Assembly (NCBI GenBank): GCA_036489755.1
Contig: DASXFD010000062.1
Location: forward strand, 73,643-137,642
Reading direction: 5' to 3'
From: JABFXX01 sp036489755
GTDB lineage: Bacteria > Myxococcota_A > Polyangia > Haliangiales > Haliangiaceae
DNA length: 64,000 nt
Shown here in pieces: positions 38,348 through 47,273 of this stretch (positions are counted from its first letter, which is position 1; every line of letters starts with the position of its first letter). The notes under the pieces were generated by a model. It saw only the letters and a list, made by a program, of their open reading frames with translations. It searched no databases and had not been told where the DNA came from. The translations under genes and the position numbers were made by a program.

Positions 38348-39862
38348 GTGCCGAATCCGACGCCGGGCACCATCCTCGGTGCGTACCGCATCGAGAACCA
38401 GCTCGGTGCCGGCTCGATGGGCGAGGTGTTTCGCGCGATCGACACCGGGCTCGAGCGCCGCGTCGCGATCAAGCTGCTCAGCGAGAAGCATCGCGATAGC
38501 CCGGAGCTGCGCAAGCGATTCGTGCGCGAGGGTCGCGCGGTCGCCGCGATCAGCCATCCCAACGTCGTGCAGGTGTTCGCGACCGGCAGCTTCGACGATC
38601 GGCCGTACATCGCGATGGAGCTGCTCGAGGGCACCGACCTCGGATCCACCGTCGAGAAACAAGGCCCGCTGAGCCCGCTCGAGGCCGCGCACGCGGCGCT
38701 CGATGCCGCGCAGGGCCTGTCGGCAGCCGCGAAGGCCGGCCTCATCCATCGCGACGTCAAGCCGTCGAACCTCGTACGGCTCGCCGACGGCCGCGTGAAG
38801 GTCACCGACTTCGGGCTCGCGAAGCCCGTCGATCCGGGCACCGAGCCCGCGCTGACCGCGATGGGCGTCGTCGTCGGCACGCCCGATTACATCGCGCCCG
38901 AGCAGGCCCGCGGCGAGCCGATCGACGAGCGCGTCGACATCTATGCGCTCGGCGGCACGCTGTACTTCTTGCTCACCGGCGTGCCGCCGTTTCGCACCGG
39001 CAAGCCGGCCGAAGACAAGTACCTCAAGGTCGTCGCACGTCACCTGCGCAACCCGCCGCCCGATGCGCGCGAGCGCAACCCGAGCGTCGATCCCGAGCTC
39101 GCCGCGCTCGCGCTGCACTTGATGTCGAAAGCGCCGGGCGAGCGGCCGTCGTACGGCGAGCTCGTCGCGCGGCTCACGCAGATCGTCGCGCGCATGGATC
39201 CGGGCTCGGTCCCGGAGATGGTCGCCTCGACGCGGGAGCGATCGCGGCCGAACATCTCGTTCGGTGGGCCGAGCGCGCCGCTCGCGGCGCCCGGGCCGAG
39301 CGCGCTCGACGAGCCGATCGAAGTGCCGCGCGGCGGCCTGCCGGTGTGGCTCATGATGGTCACGCTCGCGTCGCTCGCGCTGTTCGTCGCCGGGCTCGTG
39401 ACGTATCTCGGCCGCGAAGACCCGGTCGCGACGCCGCCGACGAACGGATCGAACCTCGGATCGGCGACGCCTACGCCTACGCCTGCTACGCCCGCCGGCA
39501 TGATCCTCGTGCATCGGCCCGATGGCGCGTCGTGGTTCTACGTCGATGCGCTGCCGGTTTCGGCCGGCGCGTACAAGAAGGTCTTCAGCGACCACGCCCA
39601 GCTCGGCTCCGCCGACGATCCCGCCGTCGACGTCAGCTACGACGACGCCCGCGCCTACGCCAAGACGCGCGGCGGCCGCTTGTTGCGCAGCGACGAGTGG
39701 GATGCGGCGGCGAGCACGCAAGGCGTGATCACGCGCGACAACGTGCTCGAATGGGTCGAGTCCCCCGAGGGCAAACGCACGGTCCGCCAGCACGGCAAGA
39801 CGCTGGTCCGCCTCGACAATCCGCAGCACGACGTGTCGTTTCGGGTCGCAAAAGACCTATAG
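38348..39862 (+). CDS. Ser/Thr kinase with extracytoplasmic FGE-like domain
   Basis: 504 residues. A Hanks-type kinase (about 10-280): GAGSMGEVF loop, K42 in VAIKLL, HRDVKPSN at H134, DFG at D154. One membrane helix follows at about 331-355, then a Thr/Pro linker, then an extracytoplasmic domain (about 385-504) that looks like a shortened formylglycine-generating-enzyme/sulfatase-modifying fold (VDVSYDDARAYAKTRGG, RLLRSDEWDAA, LEWVESPEGK, FRVAKDL). It lacks the two Cys of active FGE, so it is probably a ligand-binding domain. It sits after dnaB and 10 bases before deoC, so it might be read into the nucleoside operon. Confidence 0.9.
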   Translation: MPNPTPGTILGAYRIENQLGAGSMGEVFRAIDTGLERRVAIKLLSEKHRDSPELRKRFVREGRAVAAISHPNVVQVFATGSFDDRPYIAMELLEGTDLGSTVEKQGPLSPLEAAHAALDAAQGLSAAAKAGLIHRDVKPSNLVRLADGRVKVTDFGLAKPVDPGTEPALTAMGVVVGTPDYIAPEQARGEPIDERVDIYALGGTLYFLLTGVPPFRTGKPAEDKYLKVVARHLRNPPPDARERNPSVDPELAALALHLMSKAPGERPSYGELVARLTQIVARMDPGSVPEMVASTRERSRPNISFGGPSAPLAAPGPSALDEPIEVPRGGLPVWLMMVTLASLALFVAGLVTYLGREDPVATPPTNGSNLGSATPTPTPATPAGMILVHRPDGASWFYVDALPVSAGAYKKVFSDHAQLGSADDPAVDVSYDDARAYAKTRGGRLLRSDEWDAAASTQGVITRDNVLEWVESPEGKRTVRQHGKTLVRLDNPQHDVSFRVAKDL

Positions 39863-39872
39863 TCGCCGCGGC

Positions 39873-40820
39873 ATGTCGGAAGTCGATCGTCTCGTCGAGC
39901 TGATCACGCAGCGCGTGCAGGAACGTCTCGGCGGCCAGCCGCACGCGAAGCTCAACGTGCTGCCGCGCGATCGCGGCCCGTGCGACGACGACTCGGCGCC
40001 CGGCGAAGATTGCACGAGCTGCGGGTCGTGCGTCGTGCGCCGGCCGTGGAGCGTCCGCGCCGCCGAAGAAGTCGGCCTGGTGCGCGTCGGCGCGTCGCCG
40101 GGCATCGGCGAGGTGCCCGCCGATCTCGCAAAGCTGATCGATCACACGCTGCTCAAGCCCGAAGCGACGCGCGACGAGGTCGTGAAGCTGTGCGAGGAGG
40201 CGAAGAAATATCACTTCGCATCGGTGTGCGTGAACACGACGTGGGTGCCGCTGTGCAAGCGGCTGCTCGGCGGCTCCGGCGTGATGGTGTGCACCGTGGT
40301 CGGGTTTCCGCTCGGCGCGATGCTGCCGACCGCGAAGGCCTACGAGGCGCGCGACGCCGTGCGCGCCGGCGCGCAAGAGATCGACATGGTCCTCAACATC
40401 GGCGCGCTCAAGTCGAAGGACTACGAGACCGTGTTCGAGGACATCTGCCGCGTCGTCAAGGCGTCGGCGCCGGCGGCGGTCAAGGTCATCCTCGAGACGA
40501 GCGCGCTCACGCACGAAGAGAAGATCATCGCGAGCTCGCTGTCCAAGCTCGGCGGCGCGGCGTTCGTGAAGACGTCGACCGGCTTCGGCAAAGGCGGCGC
40601 GACCGTCGAGGACGTGCAGCTGATGCGGCAGGTCGTCGGCCGCGAGCTCGGCGTGAAGGCATCGGGCGGCGTGCGCACGGCCGAGGACGCGATCAAGATG
40701 GCGCAGGCCGGCGCGAATCGGCTCGGCACGAGCGCGTCGATCGCGATCGTGACCAATGGCACCAAATCATCTCCCGGCGGCCGAGCCGCCGGGGGGGACA
40801 GCAAGGCGAAGGGTTACTGA
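39873..40820 (+). CDS. deoC: Deoxyribose-phosphate aldolase with Cys-rich N-extension
   Basis: 315 residues. DeoC splits 2-deoxyribose 5-phosphate to glyceraldehyde 3-phosphate and acetaldehyde. The TIM barrel begins at LIDHTLLKPEAT (about residue 88) and has the Schiff-base lysine in AFVKTSTGFG and the second active-site segment IDMVLNIGALKS. The first 80 residues are an unusual extension with CDDDSAPGEDCTSCGSC (four Cys, possible metal site). The C-terminal SSPGGRAAGG is encoded by a 9-bp perfect hairpin. Overlaps the next gene by one base (TGATG). First of the nucleoside salvage genes. Confidence 0.94.
   Translation: MSEVDRLVELITQRVQERLGGQPHAKLNVLPRDRGPCDDDSAPGEDCTSCGSCVVRRPWSVRAAEEVGLVRVGASPGIGEVPADLAKLIDHTLLKPEATRDEVVKLCEEAKKYHFASVCVNTTWVPLCKRLLGGSGVMVCTVVGFPLGAMLPTAKAYEARDAVRAGAQEIDMVLNIGALKSKDYETVFEDICRVVKASAPAAVKVILETSALTHEEKIIASSLSKLGGAAFVKTSTGFGKGGATVEDVQLMRQVVGRELGVKASGGVRTAEDAIKMAQAGANRLGTSASIAIVTNGTKSSPGGRAAGGDSKAKGY
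40773..40793 (+). repeat. Perfect hairpin inside the deoC 3' end
   Basis: CCCGGCGGC, loop CGA, GCCGCCGGG, followed by further G. It encodes the SPGGRAAGG tail of DeoC beyond the conserved domain. It may be an inserted palindromic element or a transcript-processing/attenuation hairpin within the operon. Confidence 0.6.
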
Positions 40821-41176
40821 TGCGGAGCGCGATCCTGGTCTTCGCGCTCGGCTGCGGGTCGAGCCCACCGCCGGCGGCCGCGAGCCCGCCGCCCATCGCG
40901 AACACGCCGCCGCCGAGCCCGCTCGCCGGCAACGCGCGCTGTCATCAGGCGGTGGAGCACATGGACGATCTCGCGGTGAACCAGACCATCGCCGATCCCG
41001 AAGCGCGCCAGGCGCGCGTGCAGGCGGTCGAGCAGGCGCGCGAAGCCGGCATCCTCGGCGGCGACCAGATGCCGGATTGCGTGAAGCGCTGGACGAACGC
41101 GGTCGTCGATTGCGTGCTCGCGGCCAACGACTCGCAGGCCGCGGACGCGTGCATTCCGCTGGAGTCGGCGCGCTGA
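40820..41176 (+). CDS. Small lipoprotein, nucleoside operon
   Basis: 118 residues; lipobox LVFALGC. After a Pro-rich spacer, a helical domain with four cysteines (ARCHQAVEH, PDCVKRW, VDCVLAAND, ADACIP) that could form two disulphides. No family is recognised. It is coupled by one-base overlaps to deoC upstream and to the membrane protein downstream, so it is made with the salvage enzymes although it would be exported. Confidence 0.78.
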   Translation: MRSAILVFALGCGSSPPPAAASPPPIANTPPPSPLAGNARCHQAVEHMDDLAVNQTIADPEARQARVQAVEQAREAGILGGDQMPDCVKRWTNAVVDCVLAANDSQAADACIPLESAR

Positions 41177-41369
41177 TGCACCGCGACGTGTTTCCGATCG
41201 GGCTGCTGCTCGTGTGCGGGCTCGCCGGGCTCCTCGGACTCGCCGGGCTCGGCATCGTGCTCGCCGGCATGCCGCTGCCGCCGGAGCGTCGCCGGCGCTG
41301 GTTCGCGCTCGGCGCGAGCATGACCGTGGTCAGCAGCGGCGCGATCCTCGCGATCCTCGGAACGGCGTG

Positions 41370-41370
<1 letters not shown>
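41176..41370 (+). CDS. 64-residue two-helix membrane protein, nucleoside operon
   Basis: Two predicted membrane helices (IGLLLVCGLAGLLGLAGLG and GASMTVVSSGAILAILG) around a basic loop PPERRRRW. TGATG overlaps on both sides. Too small to be a transporter by itself. Unknown family. Confidence 0.75.
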
Positions 41371-42685
<1,315 letters not shown>

Positions 42686-42689
<4 letters not shown>

Positions 42690-43597
42690 CGATGTCGATG
42701 TCGAGCTACGATCAAGTCCGCGCCGCCGTCGATGCGATTCGCGCGCGCGTGCCCGCCGCGCCACAAGTCGGGCTCATCCTCGGTAGCGGCCTCGGCGGCT
42801 ATGCCGAGCGGCTCGCACGCGCGACGTCGATCGAAAGGTCCGGCTCTGCCGGACCGCGCAGCGCTCCCGAAGGGGAGCGCGGAGTGTCGATCGACTACAG
42901 CGAGATCCCGAATTTTCCGCGGTCGAACGTGCCCGGCCACAGCGGCAAGCTCGTGCTCGGCGAGCGCAGCGGCGCGCGGTGCGTCGCGATGGCCGGCCGC
43001 GTGCACATGTACGAGGGCCACAGCGCGGCGACCGTCGCGTTTCCGGCGCGCGTGCTGATCGAGCTCGGCGCGAAGGTCCTGATCGTGACGAACGCCGCCG
43101 GCGGGCTCGTCGCCGCGTGGCCGCCCGGCACGCTGATGCTGATCCGCGATCACATCGACCTGCTGCGCGACCATCCGCTGCGCGGACCGAACGACGATCG
43201 CTTCGGCCCGCGCTTTCCCGACATGACGCGCGCGTACGCCGCCGAGCTGCGCGCTCTCGCGAAGCGTGCCGCCGCGACCACGGGTACCACGCTGCAAGAA
43301 GGCGTGTACGTCGCGATGCCCGGGCCAACGTACGAGACTCCCGCCGAGGTCAAGATGCTGCAGACGCTCGGCGCCGACGCGACCGGCATGTCGACGGTGC
43401 CCGAAGTGATCGTCGCTCGGCACATGGGCGCGCGGGTGATCGGCATCTCGTGCATCACCAACCACGCCGCGGGCATCACCGGCGAAGAGCTATCGCACGC
43501 CGAGGTCACCGAGACCGCCGCGCGCGTGCGCACGACCTTCGAAGGTCTGCTCGACGCGATCCTCGCCGAGCTCGTCGCGGCAGGCGAGCTCGGATGA
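42686..43597 (+). CDS. Purine-nucleoside phosphorylase with inserted element
   Basis: 303 residues of the trimeric PNP/MTAP (class II) family: ILGSGLGGYAER, GHSGKLVLG, MAGRVHMYEGHS, TNAAGGL and PGPTYETPAEVKML. It phosphorolyses purine nucleosides. Residues about 48-67 (ERSGSAGPRSAPEGERGVS) are foreign to the family and are coded by a double-hairpin repeat element that sits between the first beta strand region and the YSEIPNFP loop; the reading frame stays open. Whether the enzyme remains active with the loop is not known, but the rest of the active site is intact. Confidence 0.95.
42827..42894 (+). repeat. Double-hairpin coding repeat element, copy 1
   Basis: 68 bases flanked by TCGATCGA at both ends. 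Hairpin A is GGTCCGGC/GCCGGACC with loop TCT (42837-42855). Linker GCGCAGCG overlaps hairpin B, CGCTCCC/GGGAGCG with loop GAAG (42862-42879). The 57-base core 42828-42884 is identical to copy 2 at 47316-47372 in reverse orientation and 51/57 identical to copy 3 at 59360. It lies in frame in the purine nucleoside phosphorylase gene. Confidence 0.92.
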
Positions 43598-43905
43598 CCA
43601 CCACGTCGCGCGCCGACGCATGGATCCACGACAAGCGCGCGGTCGTGCTGCGGCTCCCGCGCTGGCTCGTCGGCTCGGCGGTGGTCGGCAGCTTCGCGCT
43701 CGGGATCGAGTGGATGGTGACCGAGAGCGGGCCGGCGCCGTGGTTCGCCCACTTCTTCCGCGACACGCCGATGTGGGGCCCTGCCGTCGCGATGCTCGCG
43801 ACGGTCGCGCTGCCGGTCCAGATCTGCGTGATCGCGCTGTACGTCGTCGCGCGGATCGTTCGGCCGCCGCCGCCGAGCAACCTGCCCGGCGCGCGGGTAC
43901 AGTAG
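43594..43905 (+). CDS. Small membrane protein, nucleoside operon
   Basis: 103 residues with a Trp/Arg-rich start and two predicted helices (LVGSAVVGSFALGIEWMV and AVAMLATVALPVQICVIALYVVARIV). ATGA overlap with the phosphorylase gene upstream; followed after 5 bases by cdd. Function unknown; membrane partner for nucleoside uptake is possible but not shown. Confidence 0.77.
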   Translation: MTTTSRADAWIHDKRAVVLRLPRWLVGSAVVGSFALGIEWMVTESGPAPWFAHFFRDTPMWGPAVAMLATVALPVQICVIALYVVARIVRPPPPSNLPGARVQ

Positions 43906-43910
43906 CGACG

Positions 43911-44303
43911 ATGAGCAGGCTCGAAGACGCCGCGCGCGCGGTGGCGCAGCACGCCTATGCGCCGTACTCGAAGTTTGCGGTCGGCGCAGCTGTTGAGGTC
44001 GACGGCGAGATCTACGCGGGCGTCAACGTCGAGAACGCGTCGTATCCGCTGAGCGTGTGCGCCGAGCGCAACGCGATCGCCGCCGCGGTCGCCGCCGGCG
44101 GGCGTCATCTCGAAGCAGTCGCGGTGTTCACGCACGCGTCGCCGCCGAGCTCGCCGTGCGGCGGCTGCCGCCAGGTGCTGCGCGAGCTCGCCGCCGATCC
44201 GTCGCGCGTGACGATCACGGCGATCAACGATCGCGGCGAGCGGCGCAGCTGGACGCTCGAGCAATTGTTGCCCGACTCGTTTTCAGGGCGCGAGCTGCCA
44301 TGA
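43911..44303 (+). CDS. cdd: Cytidine deaminase
   Basis: 130 residues. Zinc-dependent deamination of cytidine and deoxycytidine to uridine forms. Zinc and catalytic motifs VCAERNAI (Cys, Glu) and PCGGCRQVL (two Cys) are present, with the substrate segment YAPYSKFAVGAAV. Tetrameric small class by length. ATGA overlap with the next gene. Confidence 0.96.
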   Translation: MSRLEDAARAVAQHAYAPYSKFAVGAAVEVDGEIYAGVNVENASYPLSVCAERNAIAAAVAAGGRHLEAVAVFTHASPPSSPCGGCRQVLRELAADPSRVTITAINDRGERRSWTLEQLLPDSFSGRELP

Positions 44304-45619
44304 GCGAGGTCGTGTTTCGCGGCGGCACGATCCTCACGATCGACGCGACTCACCGCGTGCTCGCCGGCGACGTCGCGACGCGCGACGGGGCGATCGTGCA
44401 GGTCGGCGGCAGCTACACGCCGCAAACCGACGACTACGCGATCGTCGACTGCGCCGGCTGCGTCGTGATGCCGGGCCTCGTGCAGGCGCACGTCCACACC
44501 TGCCAGACGCTCGCGCGCGGCAGAGCCGACGATCTCGAATTGCTCGACTGGCTGAGCCAGGTCATCTGGCCGTACGAGGCCAAGCTCGACGAGGCCGCGA
44601 TGACCGCCGCGGCCGAGCTCGCATGCGCGGAGCTGTTGCTCGGCGGCACGACCGCGATCCTCGACATGGGCACCGTGAGGCACACCGAGCAGATCTTCGC
44701 GGCCGCCGACAAGAGCGGCATCCGCGCGACGATCGGCAAGGCGATGATGGACGCGCCCGACACGATGCCGGGCCTCCGCGAGAGTACGCAGCAATCGCTC
44801 GACGCATCTTTGGCTCTTGCGCAAAGGTGGCACGGCGCCGCGAACGGCCGGCTGCGCTACGCGTACGCGCCGCGGTTCGTGCTGTCGTGCACCGACGAGC
44901 TGTTGCGCGAAGTCGGCACGCAAGCCACGGCACGTGGCTTGGGCGTGCACACGCACGCCAGCGAGAACGTCGGCGAGGTCGCGCTCGTCCAGCAGCGGTT
45001 CGGCACGTCGAACATTCACGTGCTCGATCAGTTCGGGCTGCTCGGCCCGCACGTGTGCATCGCGCACGGCGTCCACGTCTCGCCCGAAGAGCGCGCGTTG
45101 CTCGCCGCGCGAGGCGCACACGTGTGCACGTGCCCGTCGTCGAACTTGAAGCTCGCGTCGGGCATCTGCCCGGTGCCGGAGCTCATCGCGGCCGGCGTCG
45201 CGATGGCGATCGGCGCCGACGGCGCGCCGTGCAACAACAACCTCGACGGCCTGCACGAGCTGCGGCTCGTCGCGCTGTTACACAAGCCGGGTCGCGGACC
45301 GCGCACGCTGCCCGCGCCCGAGGTCGTACGCATGGCGACCGCCGGCGGCGCCGCCGCGCTCGGGCTTGGCGATTCGATCGGCGCGCTCGAGGTCGGCCGG
45401 CGCGGCGACGTGATCGCCGTCGATGTTCAGGCGCTGCACACGCTGCCTGCGGCGAGCCCGTGGTCGCAGATCGCGTACGCGGCACAGAGCTGCGACGTGA
45501 AGCACGTCGCGGTCGACGGGCGCATCGTCGTCCGCGATCGCCGGCTGCTCACGCTCGACGTCGAAGTCGTGCGCAGCGCGGCACTGCGCGCGGCGGCTCG
45601 GCTATTCTCGGCGGCATGA
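44300..45619 (+). CDS. Amidohydrolase-superfamily deaminase (nucleoside/SAH-type)
   Basis: 439 residues. Metal-site motifs HVHTCQT, HTHASE, IAHGVH and GADGAPCNNN fit the cytosine/adenosine-type branch (5'-deoxyadenosine, S-adenosylhomocysteine, guanine or atrazine-type deaminases). Location with cdd and phosphorylases suggests deamination of a nucleoside or purine base, so it may supply substrate for salvage. Exact substrate undecided. Co-translated with cdd and with the following secreted protein by ATGA. Confidence 0.9.
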   Translation: MSEVVFRGGTILTIDATHRVLAGDVATRDGAIVQVGGSYTPQTDDYAIVDCAGCVVMPGLVQAHVHTCQTLARGRADDLELLDWLSQVIWPYEAKLDEAAMTAAAELACAELLLGGTTAILDMGTVRHTEQIFAAADKSGIRATIGKAMMDAPDTMPGLRESTQQSLDASLALAQRWHGAANGRLRYAYAPRFVLSCTDELLREVGTQATARGLGVHTHASENVGEVALVQQRFGTSNIHVLDQFGLLGPHVCIAHGVHVSPEERALLAARGAHVCTCPSSNLKLASGICPVPELIAAGVAMAIGADGAPCNNNLDGLHELRLVALLHKPGRGPRTLPAPEVVRMATAGGAAALGLGDSIGALEVGRRGDVIAVDVQALHTLPAASPWSQIAYAAQSCDVKHVAVDGRIVVRDRRLLTLDVEVVRSAALRAAARLFSAA

Positions 45620-45975
45620 AGCTCGCCCTCGCGTTCGCCGCGCTGTGTCTGTCCGCTGGAGTCGCTCGCGCCGATGCCGCCGCCGACGTCGACAAGTTCA
45701 ACAAGTGGTTCGACGGGTTCGCCGATCTCGCGGCCGCCGACCAGAACAACTGCCCGAAGATGGGCAAGGACCTCAACAAGTCGCTCGACGACAACAAGGC
45801 GATCGTCGATGCCGCGGTCCGCGCGATGGACAGCGGCGAGGACATCCCCGGCGATGCCGCGCAGCACATGATGGACACCAACAAGCGGCTCTCCGCCGCG
45901 GTCAAAGCCAAGTGCTCGCAGGACTCTGGCGTCGTCCACGCGATGACGCGCCTGCCCGGTCGCAACAAGAAGTGA
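45616..45975 (+). CDS. Small exported protein, tandem paralogue A
   Basis: 119 residues. Signal peptide ends GVARADA. The mature protein is helical with two cysteines, and ends MTRLPGRNKK. It shares with the next gene the motifs ADQNNCPKM, NKSLDDN, AKCSQDSGV and RLPGR, so the pair arose by tandem duplication. Overlaps the amidohydrolase stop by ATGA. Unknown family. Confidence 0.8.
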   Translation: MKLALAFAALCLSAGVARADAAADVDKFNKWFDGFADLAAADQNNCPKMGKDLNKSLDDNKAIVDAAVRAMDSGEDIPGDAAQHMMDTNKRLSAAVKAKCSQDSGVVHAMTRLPGRNKK

Positions 45976-45995
45976 AGTTGGGTTATCGTCGGCGG

Positions 45996-46352
45996 ATGAA
46001 GCTTTTTTCGGCTCTCCTAGTAACGGCGGCGTTGGCGACTCCAGTCCGCGCCGATACCTTCAACATCGAGACGTTCCTGTCGTGGTTCGACAAGCTCGCC
46101 GATAACGCCGTCGCCGATCAGAACGACTGCGCGAAGATGGCGGCCGACATCAACAAGTCGGTCAACGACAATCAGGCGCTGATCCAGGCGGCCCAGCAGG
46201 CGCACAAGAACGGCCAGCAGTTCACGCAAGCACAGCTGAAGCGCGTCATGACCGATGGCCAGAAGATCGCGCAAGCGATGGTCGCGAAGTGCGCGCAGGA
46301 TCAGGGCGTCCAGGCCGCGATCAAGCGGCTCCCGGGTCGACCGCAGAAGTAG
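45996..46352 (+). CDS. Small exported protein, tandem paralogue B
   Basis: 118 residues; signal peptide ends TPVRADT. Same architecture as the preceding gene: WFDKLADNAVADQNDC, NKSVNDN, MVAKCAQDQGV, KRLPGRPQK. The Cys positions and the Leu-Pro-Gly-Arg end are conserved between the two. Probably a small periplasmic helical hairpin held by one disulphide; function unknown. Confidence 0.8.
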   Translation: MKLFSALLVTAALATPVRADTFNIETFLSWFDKLADNAVADQNDCAKMAADINKSVNDNQALIQAAQQAHKNGQQFTQAQLKRVMTDGQKIAQAMVAKCAQDQGVQAAIKRLPGRPQK

Positions 46353-46364
46353 TACCTTTGCGTC

Positions 46365-47273
46365 GTGCTCCTGACGCGCGAGGAGATGACGTTCGACTTC
46401 GGTGGCGACAAGCTCGACCCGTCGCGCGATCGCGCGCTCCTCGAGTGGATGTTCAACCAGTTCCTCTACGGCGAGATCACGGGCATCCAGGTCGGCCACT
46501 GGCTCTACGACGCGCCCGATCTCGACGCCGCGAAGTTCCTCGCGCGCCAAGCGCTCGAGGAGATGCAGCACGTCGACAACTTCCTGCGCATCATGACGAT
46601 GCTCGGTTGCCGGCCGCAGCGCGCGCATCCGGCCGTGCGGTTCCTCGCGACCGGCATGATGGGCGGCTCGTGGGCCGAGCACGTCGCGCTCGAGATGGCG
46701 CAAGGTGAAGGCTTCGTGCTGCAGGCGTTCTACGCGGTGATCGACACGCTCGATCACAAGCCGAGCGTCGACATCCTGCGCCGCGCCGTGAAGCAGGAAG
46801 AGCGCCACGTCGAGTTCGGCGAGCAGCAGACCGCGAAGGCGATCGAGAACAAGCCGTGGCTGCGCCGCCGCTTGCTCGGGCTGTCGCTGGTGTCGATGTG
46901 GGGCGTGCGCCGGCTCGCGCGCTACATGGCGAAGCGGCTGCCCGCCGCGGAGGGCGGCTCGCAAAACCCGCTGCATCATCTGCCCGCGTTCCTCGAGCAC
47001 GCGAACGTGTGCGCCGAGCTGCGGCTGCGGCGGATCGGCGTGCTCGACCGGCCGCTCGCCGAGCTGTCGGCGGCCAAGCGCGCGCTGCTCGTCGTCGAAG
47101 CGTACGGCGGCAAGCTGCTCGGCGGGCTCGGCTCGCTGCTCGCGACGCCGCTGAAGCTGTTGCCGTGGTTCAAGAAGAAGCGCGTCACCGACACGTACCT
47201 CGCCGACGCGCACATCACCGGCTACCAGCTGCCGGCGCCCGACGCTACCGCGCAGACGCAGACCCAAGAATAG
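46365..47273 (+). CDS. Ferritin-like di-iron protein
   Basis: 302 residues from a GTG start. A four-helix bundle with two ExxH iron-binding motifs, ALEEMQHVDNF and KQEERHVEFG, plus single Glu positions in YGEITGIQ and LEMAQGEGF, the pattern of ferritin-like di-iron enzymes and oxidases. A basic helical tail (LLPWFKKKRVTD) follows. Likely oxidase or iron-handling; substrate unknown. Its 3' end overlaps the convergent SnoaL-like gene by 29 bases. Confidence 0.83.
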   Translation: MLLTREEMTFDFGGDKLDPSRDRALLEWMFNQFLYGEITGIQVGHWLYDAPDLDAAKFLARQALEEMQHVDNFLRIMTMLGCRPQRAHPAVRFLATGMMGGSWAEHVALEMAQGEGFVLQAFYAVIDTLDHKPSVDILRRAVKQEERHVEFGEQQTAKAIENKPWLRRRLLGLSLVSMWGVRRLARYMAKRLPAAEGGSQNPLHHLPAFLEHANVCAELRLRRIGVLDRPLAELSAAKRALLVVEAYGGKLLGGLGSLLATPLKLLPWFKKKRVTDTYLADAHITGYQLPAPDATAQTQTQE

